Part shown: positions 49,837 to 63,016 of the stretch, piece by piece
Layout of the letters: every line of letters starts with the position of its first letter
Position numbering within the stretch: the stretch's first letter is position 1
NCBI GenBank assembly: GCA_036381215.1
Contig: DASVDF010000026.1
Coordinates: 3,270 to 67,269 of the forward strand
Reading direction: 5' to 3'
DNA length: 64,000 bases
Source of the DNA: IDS-8 sp036381215
Lineage (GTDB): Bacteria; Pseudomonadota; Gammaproteobacteria; Steroidobacterales; Woeseiaceae
The notes under the pieces: model-generated
Databases searched by the model: none
The model's input: only the letters and a program-made list of their open reading frames with translations
What the model was told of the DNA's origin: nothing
Position numbers and translations under genes: made by a program

Positions 49837-50335
49837 TGCACATGCCGTCACTGCAAACCCGAGCCTTACACCGGCTGCGCGCGCCGCTGCTCGTCGTTCT
49901 GGCGGCGGCGGCGCTCACGTTCCCGTCGGAGCCTTCGGCCAGTATCGACGAACGGCGCCTCGTCTTCTACCACACGCATACCAATCAGCGGCTCGAGGTC
50001 GTCTACGCACGCAAGGGCGAGTACCTGGAACCCGCGCTCGGCGCGATCGGGACTTTCCTTGCGGATTTCCGCACCGGCGAGCGCAAGGAGATCGATCCGG
50101 CCCTCCTCGACGTGCTCTACGACCTGCGCGAGCGCCTGGGAAACCGCGGGACCTACGAGGTGATCTCGGCGTATCGCTCGCCGAAGACCAACGAGATGTT
50201 GCGCCGCAATTCGAGCGGCGTCGCGAAGAACAGCCAGCATCTCGAGGGCAAGGCGATCGACGTGCGGCTGCGCGGCGTCTCGACTCGCAAGCTGCGTGAC
50301 ACGGCGATTGCGATGCGGCGCGGCGGGGTCGGTTA

Positions 50336-53944
<3,609 letters not shown>

Positions 53945-54200
53945 TCGTTCTTCTCCAAACCTTCGCACAAGGCCGTGCGCCCCAAGGGACTCTGTTTCGT
54001 TGTCGGTCCGCCGCTACGAGCCTTTCGCATGCCGTGTCAGGCCCAGTATAGGAGACCGGGCCGGGTGCGGCGAGGCGCCCCCCTTTCCGGAGCAGGAGCC
54101 CGGTGCGCGCCCTTGGCTTATACTCGGTGGCAAAGCAAGACCGGCCCGCCACGGGGCTCCTCCCCGGGCGATTACCCGGTCCCGAGCGGGGAGAATCCGG

Positions 54201-56570
54201 ATGTTTCGCAGGAAGGCATTGTCCCAGGCAGTCATCGTGGCGCTGTCGACCGGCACGGCCGGCATCGTGGCCGCCGCCGAGCTCGACGAGATCGTGGTCA
54301 CCGCGACCAAGCGGGAGCAGAACCTGCAGGACGTCGCCATTGCCGTGCAGGCGCTCGATGGCGGCCAGCTCGAAGACCTGAACGTCGCGAACTTCGACGA
54401 CTACGTGCGCTACCTGCCTAACGTAAACTCCGCGGGCCGCGGGCCGGGGCAGTCGTCCATCTTCATCCGCGGCATGGCCACCGACTCGTCGGACCAGACC
54501 TCGATCGAGATCGGCGCGCCGGTGCCGAACGTCGCCCTCTACCTCGATGAGCAGCCGGTGAGCACCGGCGGGCGCAACCTCGACCTGTACGCCGCCGACA
54601 TCGCGCGCGTCGAGGTGCTGCCGGGACCGCAGGGCACGCTGTTCGGCGCGAGCTCGCAGGCCGGCACGATCCGCCTCATCACCAACAAGCCGGTCTACAG
54701 CGAATTCCAGGCCGGGGTCGATGCCAGCGTCTCCGACACCCACAAGGGCGAGATGAGCAACAGCGTGGAGGGCTACATCAACCTGCCGCTCATCGAAGAC
54801 AAGCTGGCGCTGCGCGCGGTGTTCTACAACGCGTTCGAAGGCGGCTACATCGACAACGTGTTCGGCGAGAACGCCTACACCGCCGAGGACGTCGGCTTCC
54901 CGGCGGGCGCCGAGTCGACCGTGATCAACAACCTCCCGCTGGTGGAGGAGGACTTCAACGACACGGTCTACCGCGGGGGCCGCCTGAGCGCGCGCTACGC
55001 GATCAATGACGACTGGGAGGTCACCGGCACCTACATGCGCCAGAAGCTGGACGCGGACGGCGTGTTCGACCATTCGCCGGAACGGATCGCCGAGCTCGGG
55101 GACGAGCAATCCGGCAGCCGGGTCGTGGGCGACCTGCAGGTGCAGCGGTTCTTCCCCGACCAGCTCGAGGACGAGTTCCAGCAGTTCTCCGTCACCGTCG
55201 AGGGCCGGCTCGCCGGGCTGGATCTCATCTATGCCGGTTCCTATCTCGACCGCGAAGTCTTCAACACCATGGACTACAGCGGCTACACCGAGGTCGGCGC
55301 GTACGGCTACTACTACATCTGCCAACCGACCTACACGCTGTGCGGCGACCCGACCCAGGGAGTCATCGCCTTCATCGAGAACGATCGCACGACGCACGAG
55401 CTGCGCATCTCGCGCTCCGACGACGAGAAGCTGAATTTTGTCGCCGGGATCTATTACGACGACATCGAAACCGGCGTGGATACGAACTTCTACGTCGCGG
55501 GCTCGACCGGGTTCTTCGCGCGCAACCTGCCGATCTCGACGGCCACGCACTACAATCCGAACGCGCGGCTGCCCGGCATCACGTTCATGAACGACGCGAT
55601 CTGGACGAACGAGCAGTTCGCGGTGTTCGGCGAGGTGACCTACAACTTCACCGACCAATGGTCGGCGACGGTCGGTGCACGGTATTACGACATGGAGACC
55701 GCGCTCGTCGGGTCGTCCAATTTCGCGACGCTCGGCGACGTGGATACCGACAACGGCCGCAATTTCGACGAGATTTTCGCCGACGACCTGCCGCTGAAGG
55801 AAGACGACGTCATCCTGAAGGGCAGTATCAGCTACAACCTCACGGACGACGCGCTGTTCTTCTTCACCTACTCCGAGGGTTTCCGGCCCGGCGGTTTCAA
55901 CCGGGTCGACGATCCGGCCGTGCCAAAGACGTACCAGAGCGACGAGGTCACGAATTACGAGATCGGCTGGAAGAGCGTCCTGCTCGACGGCGCCCTGCGC
56001 TTCAACGGCTCGATATACCGCATCGACTGGGACGGGCTGCAGGTCGGCATCACCGATTTCAACATCTCCGTCCTCACCTTCACCACCAACGCGGCGGATG
56101 CGGAGATCACCGGCTTCGAGGGCAACGTGATGTGGGCGGCGACGGACAGCTTCACGCTGAGCGGTGCGTGGTCGTACAACGACACGGAGATGGTGCGGGT
56201 GCCGCCGAGTGTCACCGACCTCGCGGGCGAAGGCTCCGAGCTCGCGCTTGCACCCAAGATCCAGTTCAACGTCCGCGGCCGGTACCAGTGGATGATGGGC
56301 GAATACGACCCGTACGCGCAGCTCGTTTACGCGTTCACGGACGAGCAGTTCAGCTCGATCGTGCTGGACAACCGCTATTTGCAGGACTCGTATGCCACGC
56401 TCGACGGCGCGCTCGGCGTGCAGCGTGACAACCTCACCGTCGAGCTCTTCGCCGAGAACCTGACCGACGAGCGCGCGGAGCTCTTCATCAACTCGCTGGA
56501 CACCGACCTGCGCATCACCACGAACCGGCCGCGCACCTTCGGCGTGCGCCTGTCCTGGGATTTCGAATGA
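54201..56570 (+). CDS. TonB-dependent receptor (FecA/siderophore-like group)
   Basis: An outer-membrane receptor of 789 residues. After the signal (ALSTGTAGIVAAA) comes the TonB box LDEIVVTATKREQNLQDV, a plug with SSIFIRGMATDSSDQ and RVEVLPGPQGTLFGASSQAG, and a barrel ending FGVRLSWDFE. The DEIVVTATKREQ type is common in sphingomonad and marine proteobacterial receptors with unknown substrates. CGGGGAGAATCCGG precedes the ATG. The next gene, a TPR-sulfotransferase, starts 7 bp after the stop, so the two form an operon. The 256 bp upstream contain a TATACT (54119-54124) but no good -35. Confidence 0.92.
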   Translation: MFRRKALSQAVIVALSTGTAGIVAAAELDEIVVTATKREQNLQDVAIAVQALDGGQLEDLNVANFDDYVRYLPNVNSAGRGPGQSSIFIRGMATDSSDQTSIEIGAPVPNVALYLDEQPVSTGGRNLDLYAADIARVEVLPGPQGTLFGASSQAGTIRLITNKPVYSEFQAGVDASVSDTHKGEMSNSVEGYINLPLIEDKLALRAVFYNAFEGGYIDNVFGENAYTAEDVGFPAGAESTVINNLPLVEEDFNDTVYRGGRLSARYAINDDWEVTGTYMRQKLDADGVFDHSPERIAELGDEQSGSRVVGDLQVQRFFPDQLEDEFQQFSVTVEGRLAGLDLIYAGSYLDREVFNTMDYSGYTEVGAYGYYYICQPTYTLCGDPTQGVIAFIENDRTTHELRISRSDDEKLNFVAGIYYDDIETGVDTNFYVAGSTGFFARNLPISTATHYNPNARLPGITFMNDAIWTNEQFAVFGEVTYNFTDQWSATVGARYYDMETALVGSSNFATLGDVDTDNGRNFDEIFADDLPLKEDDVILKGSISYNLTDDALFFFTYSEGFRPGGFNRVDDPAVPKTYQSDEVTNYEIGWKSVLLDGALRFNGSIYRIDWDGLQVGITDFNISVLTFTTNAADAEITGFEGNVMWAATDSFTLSGAWSYNDTEMVRVPPSVTDLAGEGSELALAPKIQFNVRGRYQWMMGEYDPYAQLVYAFTDEQFSSIVLDNRYLQDSYATLDGALGVQRDNLTVELFAENLTDERAELFINSLDTDLRITTNRPRTFGVRLSWDFE

Positions 56571-56577
56571 GGTAACC

Positions 56578-58548
56578 GTGTCCGGCGCCCGGCAACTCCT
56601 GGAGGCCGGCCGTCTCGAGCAGGCCGTCGCCGCGGCCCGCGCGGAAGCCGCCGCGCACCCCGAGGATCCCGAGCCGCTGTACGTGCAGGCGGTGGCCGAG
56701 CGCTATCTCGGGCGCACGGATGACGCGCTCGCGACCCTCGGCCGCCTGACCACGCTCGAGCCCCGCTACGCGCGCGCCTGGCAGGAAGCCGGCCACCTGC
56801 ACAGGGCGCGCGGCGACCTGACCCGAGCCTGCGCCGCCTACCGGCGCGCGGTCGAGCTGAACCGGGCGCTCCTCACGTCCTGGCGGCAGCTCGCCGACCT
56901 GGAGCAGCGCCTGGGCCGCCTCGAGGCCGCCGCGGTCGCCGAGGCCGAGCATCGCCGCCTGGCCGCGCTGCCCCCGGAGCTGGTCACCGTCTCCAGCCTG
57001 ATTCAGGAAGGCAAGCTCTTCCAGGCCGAAACCCTGTGCCGGGATTTCCTGCGCGGCAATCCGCGGCACGTCGAAGCGATGCGGCTGCTCGCCCGCATCG
57101 GCATCAAGCTCTTCATCTACGACGATGCGGAGTTCCTGCTCGAAAGCGCGGTCAACTTCGAGCCTGAAAACTGGCTCGCGCGGCGCGACTACGTGGAGGT
57201 GCTGCACAAACGGCAGAAATTCAAAAAAGCGCGCGAGCAGGCCGCGCTGTTGCGCGACCGCTTTCCGGGCAATCCCGCGTTCGAGCTCGCGTACGCGAAC
57301 GAGTGTGTCGCCACAGGGGCCTTCGACGAGGCGATCGGGATCTACGATCGCGTGGTCGCCGCGCATGCCGCGCTAGATCAGCCGCACCTCGCGCGCGGGC
57401 ACGTGCTGAAGACGGTAGGGCGGGTGGAGGAGGCGATCGTTTCCTACCGGAACGCGTACCGGGCCCGGCCCGATTTCGGAGACGCGTTCTGGAGCCTCGC
57501 CAATCTGAAGACCTACCGCTTCAGGGACGCGGAGATGGCGCAAATGGAACGGCACGCCGACGACCCGGCCACGGCACCGGCCGATCGCTGGCACCTGTGC
57601 TTCGCGCTCGGCAAGGCCTTCGAGGACCGCGGCGAATATGCGCGCTCGTTCACCCGCTATGCACAGGGCAACCGGCTGCGCCGCGAGGGCCTGCGCTACG
57701 ACCCGGACCGCGCCGAGGCCGCGATGCGGCGGCAGGCGGAGGTGTGCACGGCCGGGCTGTTCGAAGATCGCGCGGGCTGCGGCGCTCCGCACGCGGACCC
57801 GATCTTCATCGTCGGCCTGCCGCGCTCGGGCTCGACCCTGCTCGAGCAGATCCTCGCTTCGCACTCGCAGGTCGACGGCACGATGGAGCTGCCGAACGTG
57901 CTGGCGCTGGCGCACCGCCTGAACGGGCGGCGCATGCTCTCCGAGGAGGCGCGCTATCCCGCCGTGCTCGCGGAGCTTGCAGCGGAGCAGCTCGCGAAAA
58001 TGGGCGAGGCGTACATCGAGGACACCCGTTTCCACCGGGCGGGTGCGCCGCGCTTCATCGACAAGATGCCGAACAATTTCCTGCACGTCGGCCTGATCCA
58101 CCTGGTGCTGCCGAACGCGAAGATCATCGACGCGCGCCGGCATCCGATGGCCTGCGGCTTCAGCAACTACAAGCAGCTGTTCGCCGAGGGCCAGGAGTTC
58201 ACCTACGACCTCGCGGAGATGGCGCGCTATTACCGTGGCTACGCCACGCTGATGGAGCACTGGGATCGCGTGCTGCCGGGCAGGGTGCTGCGCGTGCACT
58301 ACGAGCGTGTCGTCGCGGATCTCGAAGGGCAGGTACGCCGCATGCTCGATTTTCTCGCGCTCCCCTTCGAGGAGGGCTGCCTCGCGTTCCACCGCACCGA
58401 GCGCTCCGTCCGCACCCCGAGCTCCGAGCAGGTGCGCCAGCCGATCTATCGCGAGGGCCTCGAGCACTGGCGGCATTACGAGCCCTGGCTCGCACCGCTC
58501 GAAGCCGCGCTCGGCGAGCTCGTTTCCGGCTATCCGGCGGCGCCCTGA
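56578..58548 (+). CDS. TPR-containing sulfotransferase
   Basis: A protein of 656 residues. The first 390 residues are TPR-type helical repeats (for example YVQAVAERYLGRTDDALATL and AFDEAIGIYDRVVAAHAALD). The C-terminal sulfotransferase has the PAPS 5'-phosphate loop GLPRSGSTLLEQIL at about 413, DKMPNNFLHVGLIHLVLPNAKII and the 3'-phosphate region RRHPMACGFSNYKQLF. The acceptor is unknown. Coupling to a TonB receptor is common in related bacteria, and it may modify a protein or sugar linked to the transported substrate (inference). GTG start, with GAGGTAACC overlapping the preceding stop. Confidence 0.9.
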   Translation: MSGARQLLEAGRLEQAVAAARAEAAAHPEDPEPLYVQAVAERYLGRTDDALATLGRLTTLEPRYARAWQEAGHLHRARGDLTRACAAYRRAVELNRALLTSWRQLADLEQRLGRLEAAAVAEAEHRRLAALPPELVTVSSLIQEGKLFQAETLCRDFLRGNPRHVEAMRLLARIGIKLFIYDDAEFLLESAVNFEPENWLARRDYVEVLHKRQKFKKAREQAALLRDRFPGNPAFELAYANECVATGAFDEAIGIYDRVVAAHAALDQPHLARGHVLKTVGRVEEAIVSYRNAYRARPDFGDAFWSLANLKTYRFRDAEMAQMERHADDPATAPADRWHLCFALGKAFEDRGEYARSFTRYAQGNRLRREGLRYDPDRAEAAMRRQAEVCTAGLFEDRAGCGAPHADPIFIVGLPRSGSTLLEQILASHSQVDGTMELPNVLALAHRLNGRRMLSEEARYPAVLAELAAEQLAKMGEAYIEDTRFHRAGAPRFIDKMPNNFLHVGLIHLVLPNAKIIDARRHPMACGFSNYKQLFAEGQEFTYDLAEMARYYRGYATLMEHWDRVLPGRVLRVHYERVVADLEGQVRRMLDFLALPFEEGCLAFHRTERSVRTPSSEQVRQPIYREGLEHWRHYEPWLAPLEAALGELVSGYPAAP

Positions 58549-58584
58549 GCCGGGACCACGGTGACCCGCGCCGCAAGCGCCCGG

Positions 58585-59685
58585 CTAGCGCCACCGATCC
58601 TCGAAGCTCATGCTCTTGACGAGCGCGAACACCGGTTTGCCCGCGGTGAGCTCCAGGGCTTCGACCGCGGCGCGCGTCAGGGTGGCGCGCAGCCTGCCGG
58701 AACGAAGCTCGACGGTGACGTCGGCATGCGCGGACTCGTCGTCGCACGCCACAGCGGCAATGGTGCCCTCCAGGACGTTGCGGATGCTGATGCCTTCGGG
58801 CCGGCGGGTCGCGATCGCGACGTCGCGCGCGAGGACCCGCAGCCGCGCCCTATCCCCCGGCCGCAGTCGCAGGTCGGCAGGCACGGTGACCGTGTCTCCG
58901 CCGACGTCGATGCGCGTGAGGTGCAGGCGCCGGTCGTGCCCGGCAACGACGCCGTAAAGCAGCGAGCTCACCTCGAGCTCACCCGTCCCCGGTCCCGGAT
59001 CCAGCGAGCCGATCACTTCGGCCGCCGGCCCGCGGGCACGAGCGCGGCCGTGCGCGAGCACGACGACCTGCTCGGCGAGCCGGCCCACTTCGTCGAGATC
59101 ATGGCTGACGTACACGACGTGCGTGCCGAAATGCCTCTGCAATTGCTCGAGGTAGGGCAGGATCTCGTGCTTGCGCGCGCGATCGAGGCCGGCGAGCGGC
59201 TCATCCAGGAGCAGCAGGTCGGGACGTGTCAACAGGGTGCGCGCGAGCGCGACCCGCTGCCGCTCGCCTCCGGACAACGTGGCCACGCGGCGCTGCAACA
59301 GCTCGCGCAGGCCGAAGACCTCGATCGTATCCGCGAGGGTGTAACGCGCCCGCCGCGCGCGGCTGCGGCGATCGGCGTACTCGAGGTTGCCGCGTACCGT
59401 CAGGTGCGGGAACAGCCGGCCGTCCTGGAACATGTAGCCGACGGGACGCTCGTGAGCGGGGACGTCGATGCCCCGCCGGTCGTCGAACCAGGTCGCGTCG
59501 CCCAGGGCGATGTGCCCCGCGCCCGGCCTCTCGAAGCCCGCGATCAGCCGCAGCAGCGTGGATTTGCCGCTGCCGCTCGGCCCGAAGACGGCAGTGACAC
59601 CGCCGAGGTGCAGCTCCTCCGCGACGTCGAGGTCGAATCCCGGAAAGGCGATCCGCGCGCGTAACGTGAGCACGTCAGCCGACAT
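58585..59685 (-). CDS. modC: molybdate ABC transporter ATPase
   Basis: ATPase of the molybdate importer, 366 residues. It has Walker A GPSGSGKST, signature LSGGERQR, Walker B LLLLDEPLAGLD and the switch VVYVSHDLDEV. A C-terminal TOBE/Mop-like domain (about 290-360, ISIRNVLEGTIAAV) is typical of ModC and may bind molybdate. It overlaps modB by 11 bp. Last gene of a modABC operon on the minus strand. Confidence 0.94.
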   Translation of the reverse strand: MSADVLTLRARIAFPGFDLDVAEELHLGGVTAVFGPSGSGKSTLLRLIAGFERPGAGHIALGDATWFDDRRGIDVPAHERPVGYMFQDGRLFPHLTVRGNLEYADRRSRARRARYTLADTIEVFGLRELLQRRVATLSGGERQRVALARTLLTRPDLLLLDEPLAGLDRARKHEILPYLEQLQRHFGTHVVYVSHDLDEVGRLAEQVVVLAHGRARARGPAAEVIGSLDPGPGTGELEVSSLLYGVVAGHDRRLHLTRIDVGGDTVTVPADLRLRPGDRARLRVLARDVAIATRRPEGISIRNVLEGTIAAVACDDESAHADVTVELRSGRLRATLTRAAVEALELTAGKPVFALVKSMSFEDRWR

Positions 59686-60346
59686 GGAACGGGTACCGGC
59701 GGTTCACGAGATAGACGAGCAGCAGCACGAGAAACGAGAAGACCAGCAGCCCGAGGGACAGCACGTGGGCTTCCGCGTAGCGCAACGTTTCCACGTGCTC
59801 GTAGATGGCGATGGAAATCACTTTCGTGCGCCCCGGGATGTTGCCTCCGACCATCAGGACGACTCCGAACTCGCCGATGGTATGGGCGAAGGTCAGCACG
59901 CAGCCGGTCAGGAAGCCGCGGGCCGAGAGCGGGACGGCGACGCTCCGGAAGCTGTCGAACGGCGATGCGCGCAGGCTCGCTGCCGCTTCGAGCGGCGCGC
60001 GTCCTACCGCTTCGAACGCACCTTGCAGCGGCTGCACCATGAACGGCAGCGAATAGAACACGGAGGCGATGACGAGACCGGCAAACGAGAACGCCAGCGT
60101 GTCGCCGGTGACCGAGACCCAGAAGGCGCCCAGCGGCGACGACGGGTTGAACGCGAGCAGCAGGTAGAAGCCCATCACGGTGGGCGGCAGCACCAGCGGC
60201 AGCGCGGTCACTGCTTCCAGGTACGGCTTTGCGGGCGAGCGCGTCGTCGCGAGCCACCAGGCGAGCGGCGTCGCGACGACAAGCAGGATCGCCGTGGTTG
60301 CCAGCGCGAGAGCCAGGCTCAGCCACAAAGGCCCGGTCGCCGGCAT
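59675..60346 (-). CDS. modB: molybdate ABC transporter permease
   Basis: Inner-membrane permease of 223 residues with about five helices. The EAA-like coupling loop is seen in EAAASLRASPFDSFRSVAVPLS, followed by GEFGVVLMVGGNIPG, a strongly conserved ModB segment. It starts 3 bp after the modA stop codon and overlaps modC. Confidence 0.94.
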   Translation of the reverse strand: MPATGPLWLSLALALATTAILLVVATPLAWWLATTRSPAKPYLEAVTALPLVLPPTVMGFYLLLAFNPSSPLGAFWVSVTGDTLAFSFAGLVIASVFYSLPFMVQPLQGAFEAVGRAPLEAAASLRASPFDSFRSVAVPLSARGFLTGCVLTFAHTIGEFGVVLMVGGNIPGRTKVISIAIYEHVETLRYAEAHVLSLGLLVFSFLVLLLVYLVNRRYPFHVG

Positions 60347-60349
60347 CGC

Positions 60350-61108
60350 CTACCGCGTCCCGTATCCGCGGCGCTCGATCTCTGCGCGCGCCTCGTCGCT
60401 ACCGAGGAATTCCAGGAACGCGCGCGCGGCGGCGTTGTCCGCCCCGTGCTCGAGCAGCACGGCATCCTGGCGCAGCGGGGAATACAGCCCGGCCGGAACG
60501 TCCCACCGCGACCCGGGCCGCTCGTTCTGCGGCGCGAGCACGTACGACAAGGCGACGAAGCCGAGCTCGACGTTGCCGGTGGCGACGAGGCCGAAAGTCT
60601 GGCCGATGTCCTCGCCCATGACGATCTTCGGGCGCAGGCGTTCTTCGAGCCCGAGGGACCGCAGCACTTCGATCGCCGCGGCGCCGTAGGGCGCGAGCTC
60701 GGGATTCGCGATGGCGAGCCTGCGGAAGTCGCCGCGCTCGAGCGTGGCCGCACCGTCGCCGGCAATACGCTCAGGGTCCGGGCTCCACAGCGTCAGCCGG
60801 CCGACCGCGTAGGTGAAGCGCGAGCCCGCGACCGCACGCTGCTCCCGTTCCAGGCGCGCGGGCCGCTCCTGGTCCGCGGCAAGGAACGCGTCGAACGGCG
60901 CGCCCTGGACGATCTGCGAATAGAACTGCCCCGTCGAGCCGATCGACACCCCGAGCTCGTGCCCGCTCTGCTGCTCGAAGCGCGGCACCAGCGCATCGAC
61001 GACGTCCTTGAAGTTCGCGGCCACCGCGACCAGCGCTTCGGCGGCCATGGCGCCGGCGGGCAGGAAAAGAAAGGCGCCAAGGACGAGGCACCGGGTCCGC
61101 AGGGCCAT
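60350..61108 (-). CDS. modA: molybdate-binding periplasmic protein
   Basis: Periplasmic solute-binding protein of 252 residues. A signal peptide (LVLGAFLFLPAGAMA) is followed by LVAVAANFKDVVDALVPRFEQQSG and the binding-site segments GSTGQFYSQIVQGAPFDAFLAAD and VMGEDIGQTFGLVATGNVELGFVALS, all typical of ModA. The chosen ATG leaves a normal signal peptide. Upstream on the minus strand, CGTTATATAG (61192-61183) resembles half of a ModE site or a -10 element. Confidence 0.94.
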   Translation of the reverse strand: MALRTRCLVLGAFLFLPAGAMAAEALVAVAANFKDVVDALVPRFEQQSGHELGVSIGSTGQFYSQIVQGAPFDAFLAADQERPARLEREQRAVAGSRFTYAVGRLTLWSPDPERIAGDGAATLERGDFRRLAIANPELAPYGAAAIEVLRSLGLEERLRPKIVMGEDIGQTFGLVATGNVELGFVALSYVLAPQNERPGSRWDVPAGLYSPLRQDAVLLEHGADNAAARAFLEFLGSDEARAEIERRGYGTR

Positions 61109-61226
61109 GAGCGCCGCCGGCGTAGGCACTACACCGCGAGAATCACGTGGCTCGCTTTCACGAGTGCGCACATGGGGCGAACTATATAACGGCCGCCCGC
61201 GGCCGTCATGAGCAGGCTTTTTTGAA

Positions 61227-61733
61227 TCAGCGGGCGAAGTGACGGAAGCGCCAGGCCGGCACCGGCAGCCGCCCGGAGTGCGAAGCGGCCGCGTCGGCAC
61301 AGAAACAGAGGATGCGACGGCAGCCCGCCGGCACGATGGCGCGGACCGGATCGAGGCCGAGCGGCATGAGCCCCTCGCGCCGCGCCCGCTCCAGTGCGCC
61401 CGCGGGATCCTTCGGCCACGGCGCCTCGAACGGCCACTCGACGGCAATGCCGGCCGCGGAGGCGCCGTCGCCCGCCAGCAGCGTGCCGGTCCAGACGTGC
61501 TCGACGTCGATGGCCGCCTTGCGGAACGCCGTGCGCACCGACTCGGCGTCCGGCGCCCGGTAATGGCAGATTCGATGCCGGCCTTCCTCGGCGATGTAGC
61601 TTTCCTGCCAGTGCAGCTGGTAGAGATCGAAACAGCCGGCCTCCTGGATTTCCAGCACGGACCGCGCGTCGTCCGGCGCGCGGCCGGCCCACTCCACGAA
61701 CACGTCCGCCATGCCGTCGGGCCGCGCCGCCAT
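61227..61733 (-). CDS. DUF4242-type small protein
   Basis: A cytoplasmic protein of 168 residues. The first half (VFVEWAGRAP, FDLYQLHWQESYIAEEGRHRICHYRAPDAESVRTAFRKA in part) resembles the DUF4242 ferredoxin-like fold, for which metal binding has been proposed. The second half is less clear and ends in a basic tail. It lies 5 bp from the end of the flavin monooxygenase gene on the same strand, so they are co-transcribed. The function is unknown. Confidence 0.65.
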   Translation of the reverse strand: MAARPDGMADVFVEWAGRAPDDARSVLEIQEAGCFDLYQLHWQESYIAEEGRHRICHYRAPDAESVRTAFRKAAIDVEHVWTGTLLAGDGASAAGIAVEWPFEAPWPKDPAGALERARREGLMPLGLDPVRAIVPAGCRRILCFCADAAASHSGRLPVPAWRFRHFAR

Positions 61734-61738
61734 GGAGG

Positions 61739-63016
61739 TCAGCTCGCCCTGCGCGCCGGCGCGGGCCGCGCGAGCCCGGAGAGATAGCCGGCGAGGTGCT
61801 CGACGATGTCGTACGCATCGTCGCCCGCACCGTGAATGAAGCTCGATTTGCGCCGCCGCAGGAACGGCAGGCCGATCACGTACAAGCCCGGAGCCGCGGC
61901 GACGCCGCCGTCGTGGCGGATCATGCCCTTGCGATCGAGAACCGGTACCCCGAGCCACGAGTAGTCGGGCCGGAACCCGGTAGCCCACAGGATCGTGCGG
62001 ATCGCGCCGCCGGACAGGTCGAGCGCGAGTGTCGGCGTCTTCTGAACCTGCGTCGCGGGAAATCGCTCACCTGTTCCGGGGAAACCGTTCCGCTGTGCCC
62101 ATTCGTCGATGGACGCGAGCAGGCGGTGCATCTTGAGATCGGCAAGCGCGCACACGTTCGCGAGCGAGCCGGAGAACTGGAGCAGGCCGTCGCGCAGGCC
62201 GGCGAGGCGGCCCGCGACGCGCACGCCTTCGTCCATGAGCGCGTTCAGGTCCATGAGCACGCGCTCGCGCGAGCCCACGAGTTGCGGCGAGGGCAGGTTG
62301 CGTACCCGCCTCAGATCGTCGACGGCGTCATAGCGATCGTCGAGAATCCCCGCCGAGTGCATCCACCACTGGATGTCGCGGCCGCGATAGACGCGCGGCA
62401 GGCGCACGTGCTCGCCCGCCGCGATCGTCACCTCGTGGCCTGCGCGGGCGATCTCGTGCGCGAGCTGCACGCCGGTGGCCGAGGCGCCCACCACGAGCAC
62501 TCCGCCCGGCTCGAGGTCGCGCGGATTGCGATAGGCATGCGGCGTGAGCTGGCGGACGTGGCGTGGAATGCCGGCGGCCAGCGCCGGTACGACCGGCAGG
62601 TTCGCGGCCCCGCTCGCGAGCACGACGGCGCGGCAGCGCCATGCGCCCGCGTCGGTCGTGACCCGATAGCCGTCCGCCACGGGCTCTACGGCCGTCACCG
62701 TGGTGCCGGTCTGCACCGGTGCACGGACCACCGACGCATAGGCCGCGATGAAGCTCACCACCTCGTCCACCGCCATGTACCCGTCCGGGTCCGCGCCGGT
62801 CCAGGCGTACCCCGGGAGGCGGGAGAGCCAGTTCGGCGTGAGCAGGCGCAGCGAATCCCAGCGCTCGCGGCGCCAGGAATTCGCAACGCCGCCCCGCTCG
62901 AGCACGACGTGGCCGATCGAGTGCGCGGTCAGCTCGTGGCTGACCGCGAGTCCCGAGTGGCCTGCGCCGATGACGACGACGTCGACCCGGCCGGCGCGCC
63001 CGCTCTGCTGTTTCAC
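61739..63016 (-). CDS. flavin-containing monooxygenase-like NAD(P)/FAD oxidoreductase
   Basis: A cytoplasmic flavoprotein of 425 residues. FAD motif VDVVVIGAGHSGLAVSHEL, a substrate-side segment WDSLRLLTPNWLSRLPG, the NAD(P) motif GGVLVVGASATGVQLAHEI, and the C-terminal TILWATGFRPDYSWLG. This pattern fits FMO/Baeyer-Villiger-like or CzcO-type oxidoreductases. The FxGxxxHxxxY fingerprint is not obvious. The GTG start overlaps the OsmC stop codon. Confidence 0.88.
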   Translation of the reverse strand: MKQQSGRAGRVDVVVIGAGHSGLAVSHELTAHSIGHVVLERGGVANSWRRERWDSLRLLTPNWLSRLPGYAWTGADPDGYMAVDEVVSFIAAYASVVRAPVQTGTTVTAVEPVADGYRVTTDAGAWRCRAVVLASGAANLPVVPALAAGIPRHVRQLTPHAYRNPRDLEPGGVLVVGASATGVQLAHEIARAGHEVTIAAGEHVRLPRVYRGRDIQWWMHSAGILDDRYDAVDDLRRVRNLPSPQLVGSRERVLMDLNALMDEGVRVAGRLAGLRDGLLQFSGSLANVCALADLKMHRLLASIDEWAQRNGFPGTGERFPATQVQKTPTLALDLSGGAIRTILWATGFRPDYSWLGVPVLDRKGMIRHDGGVAAAPGLYVIGLPFLRRRKSSFIHGAGDDAYDIVEHLAGYLSGLARPAPARRAS

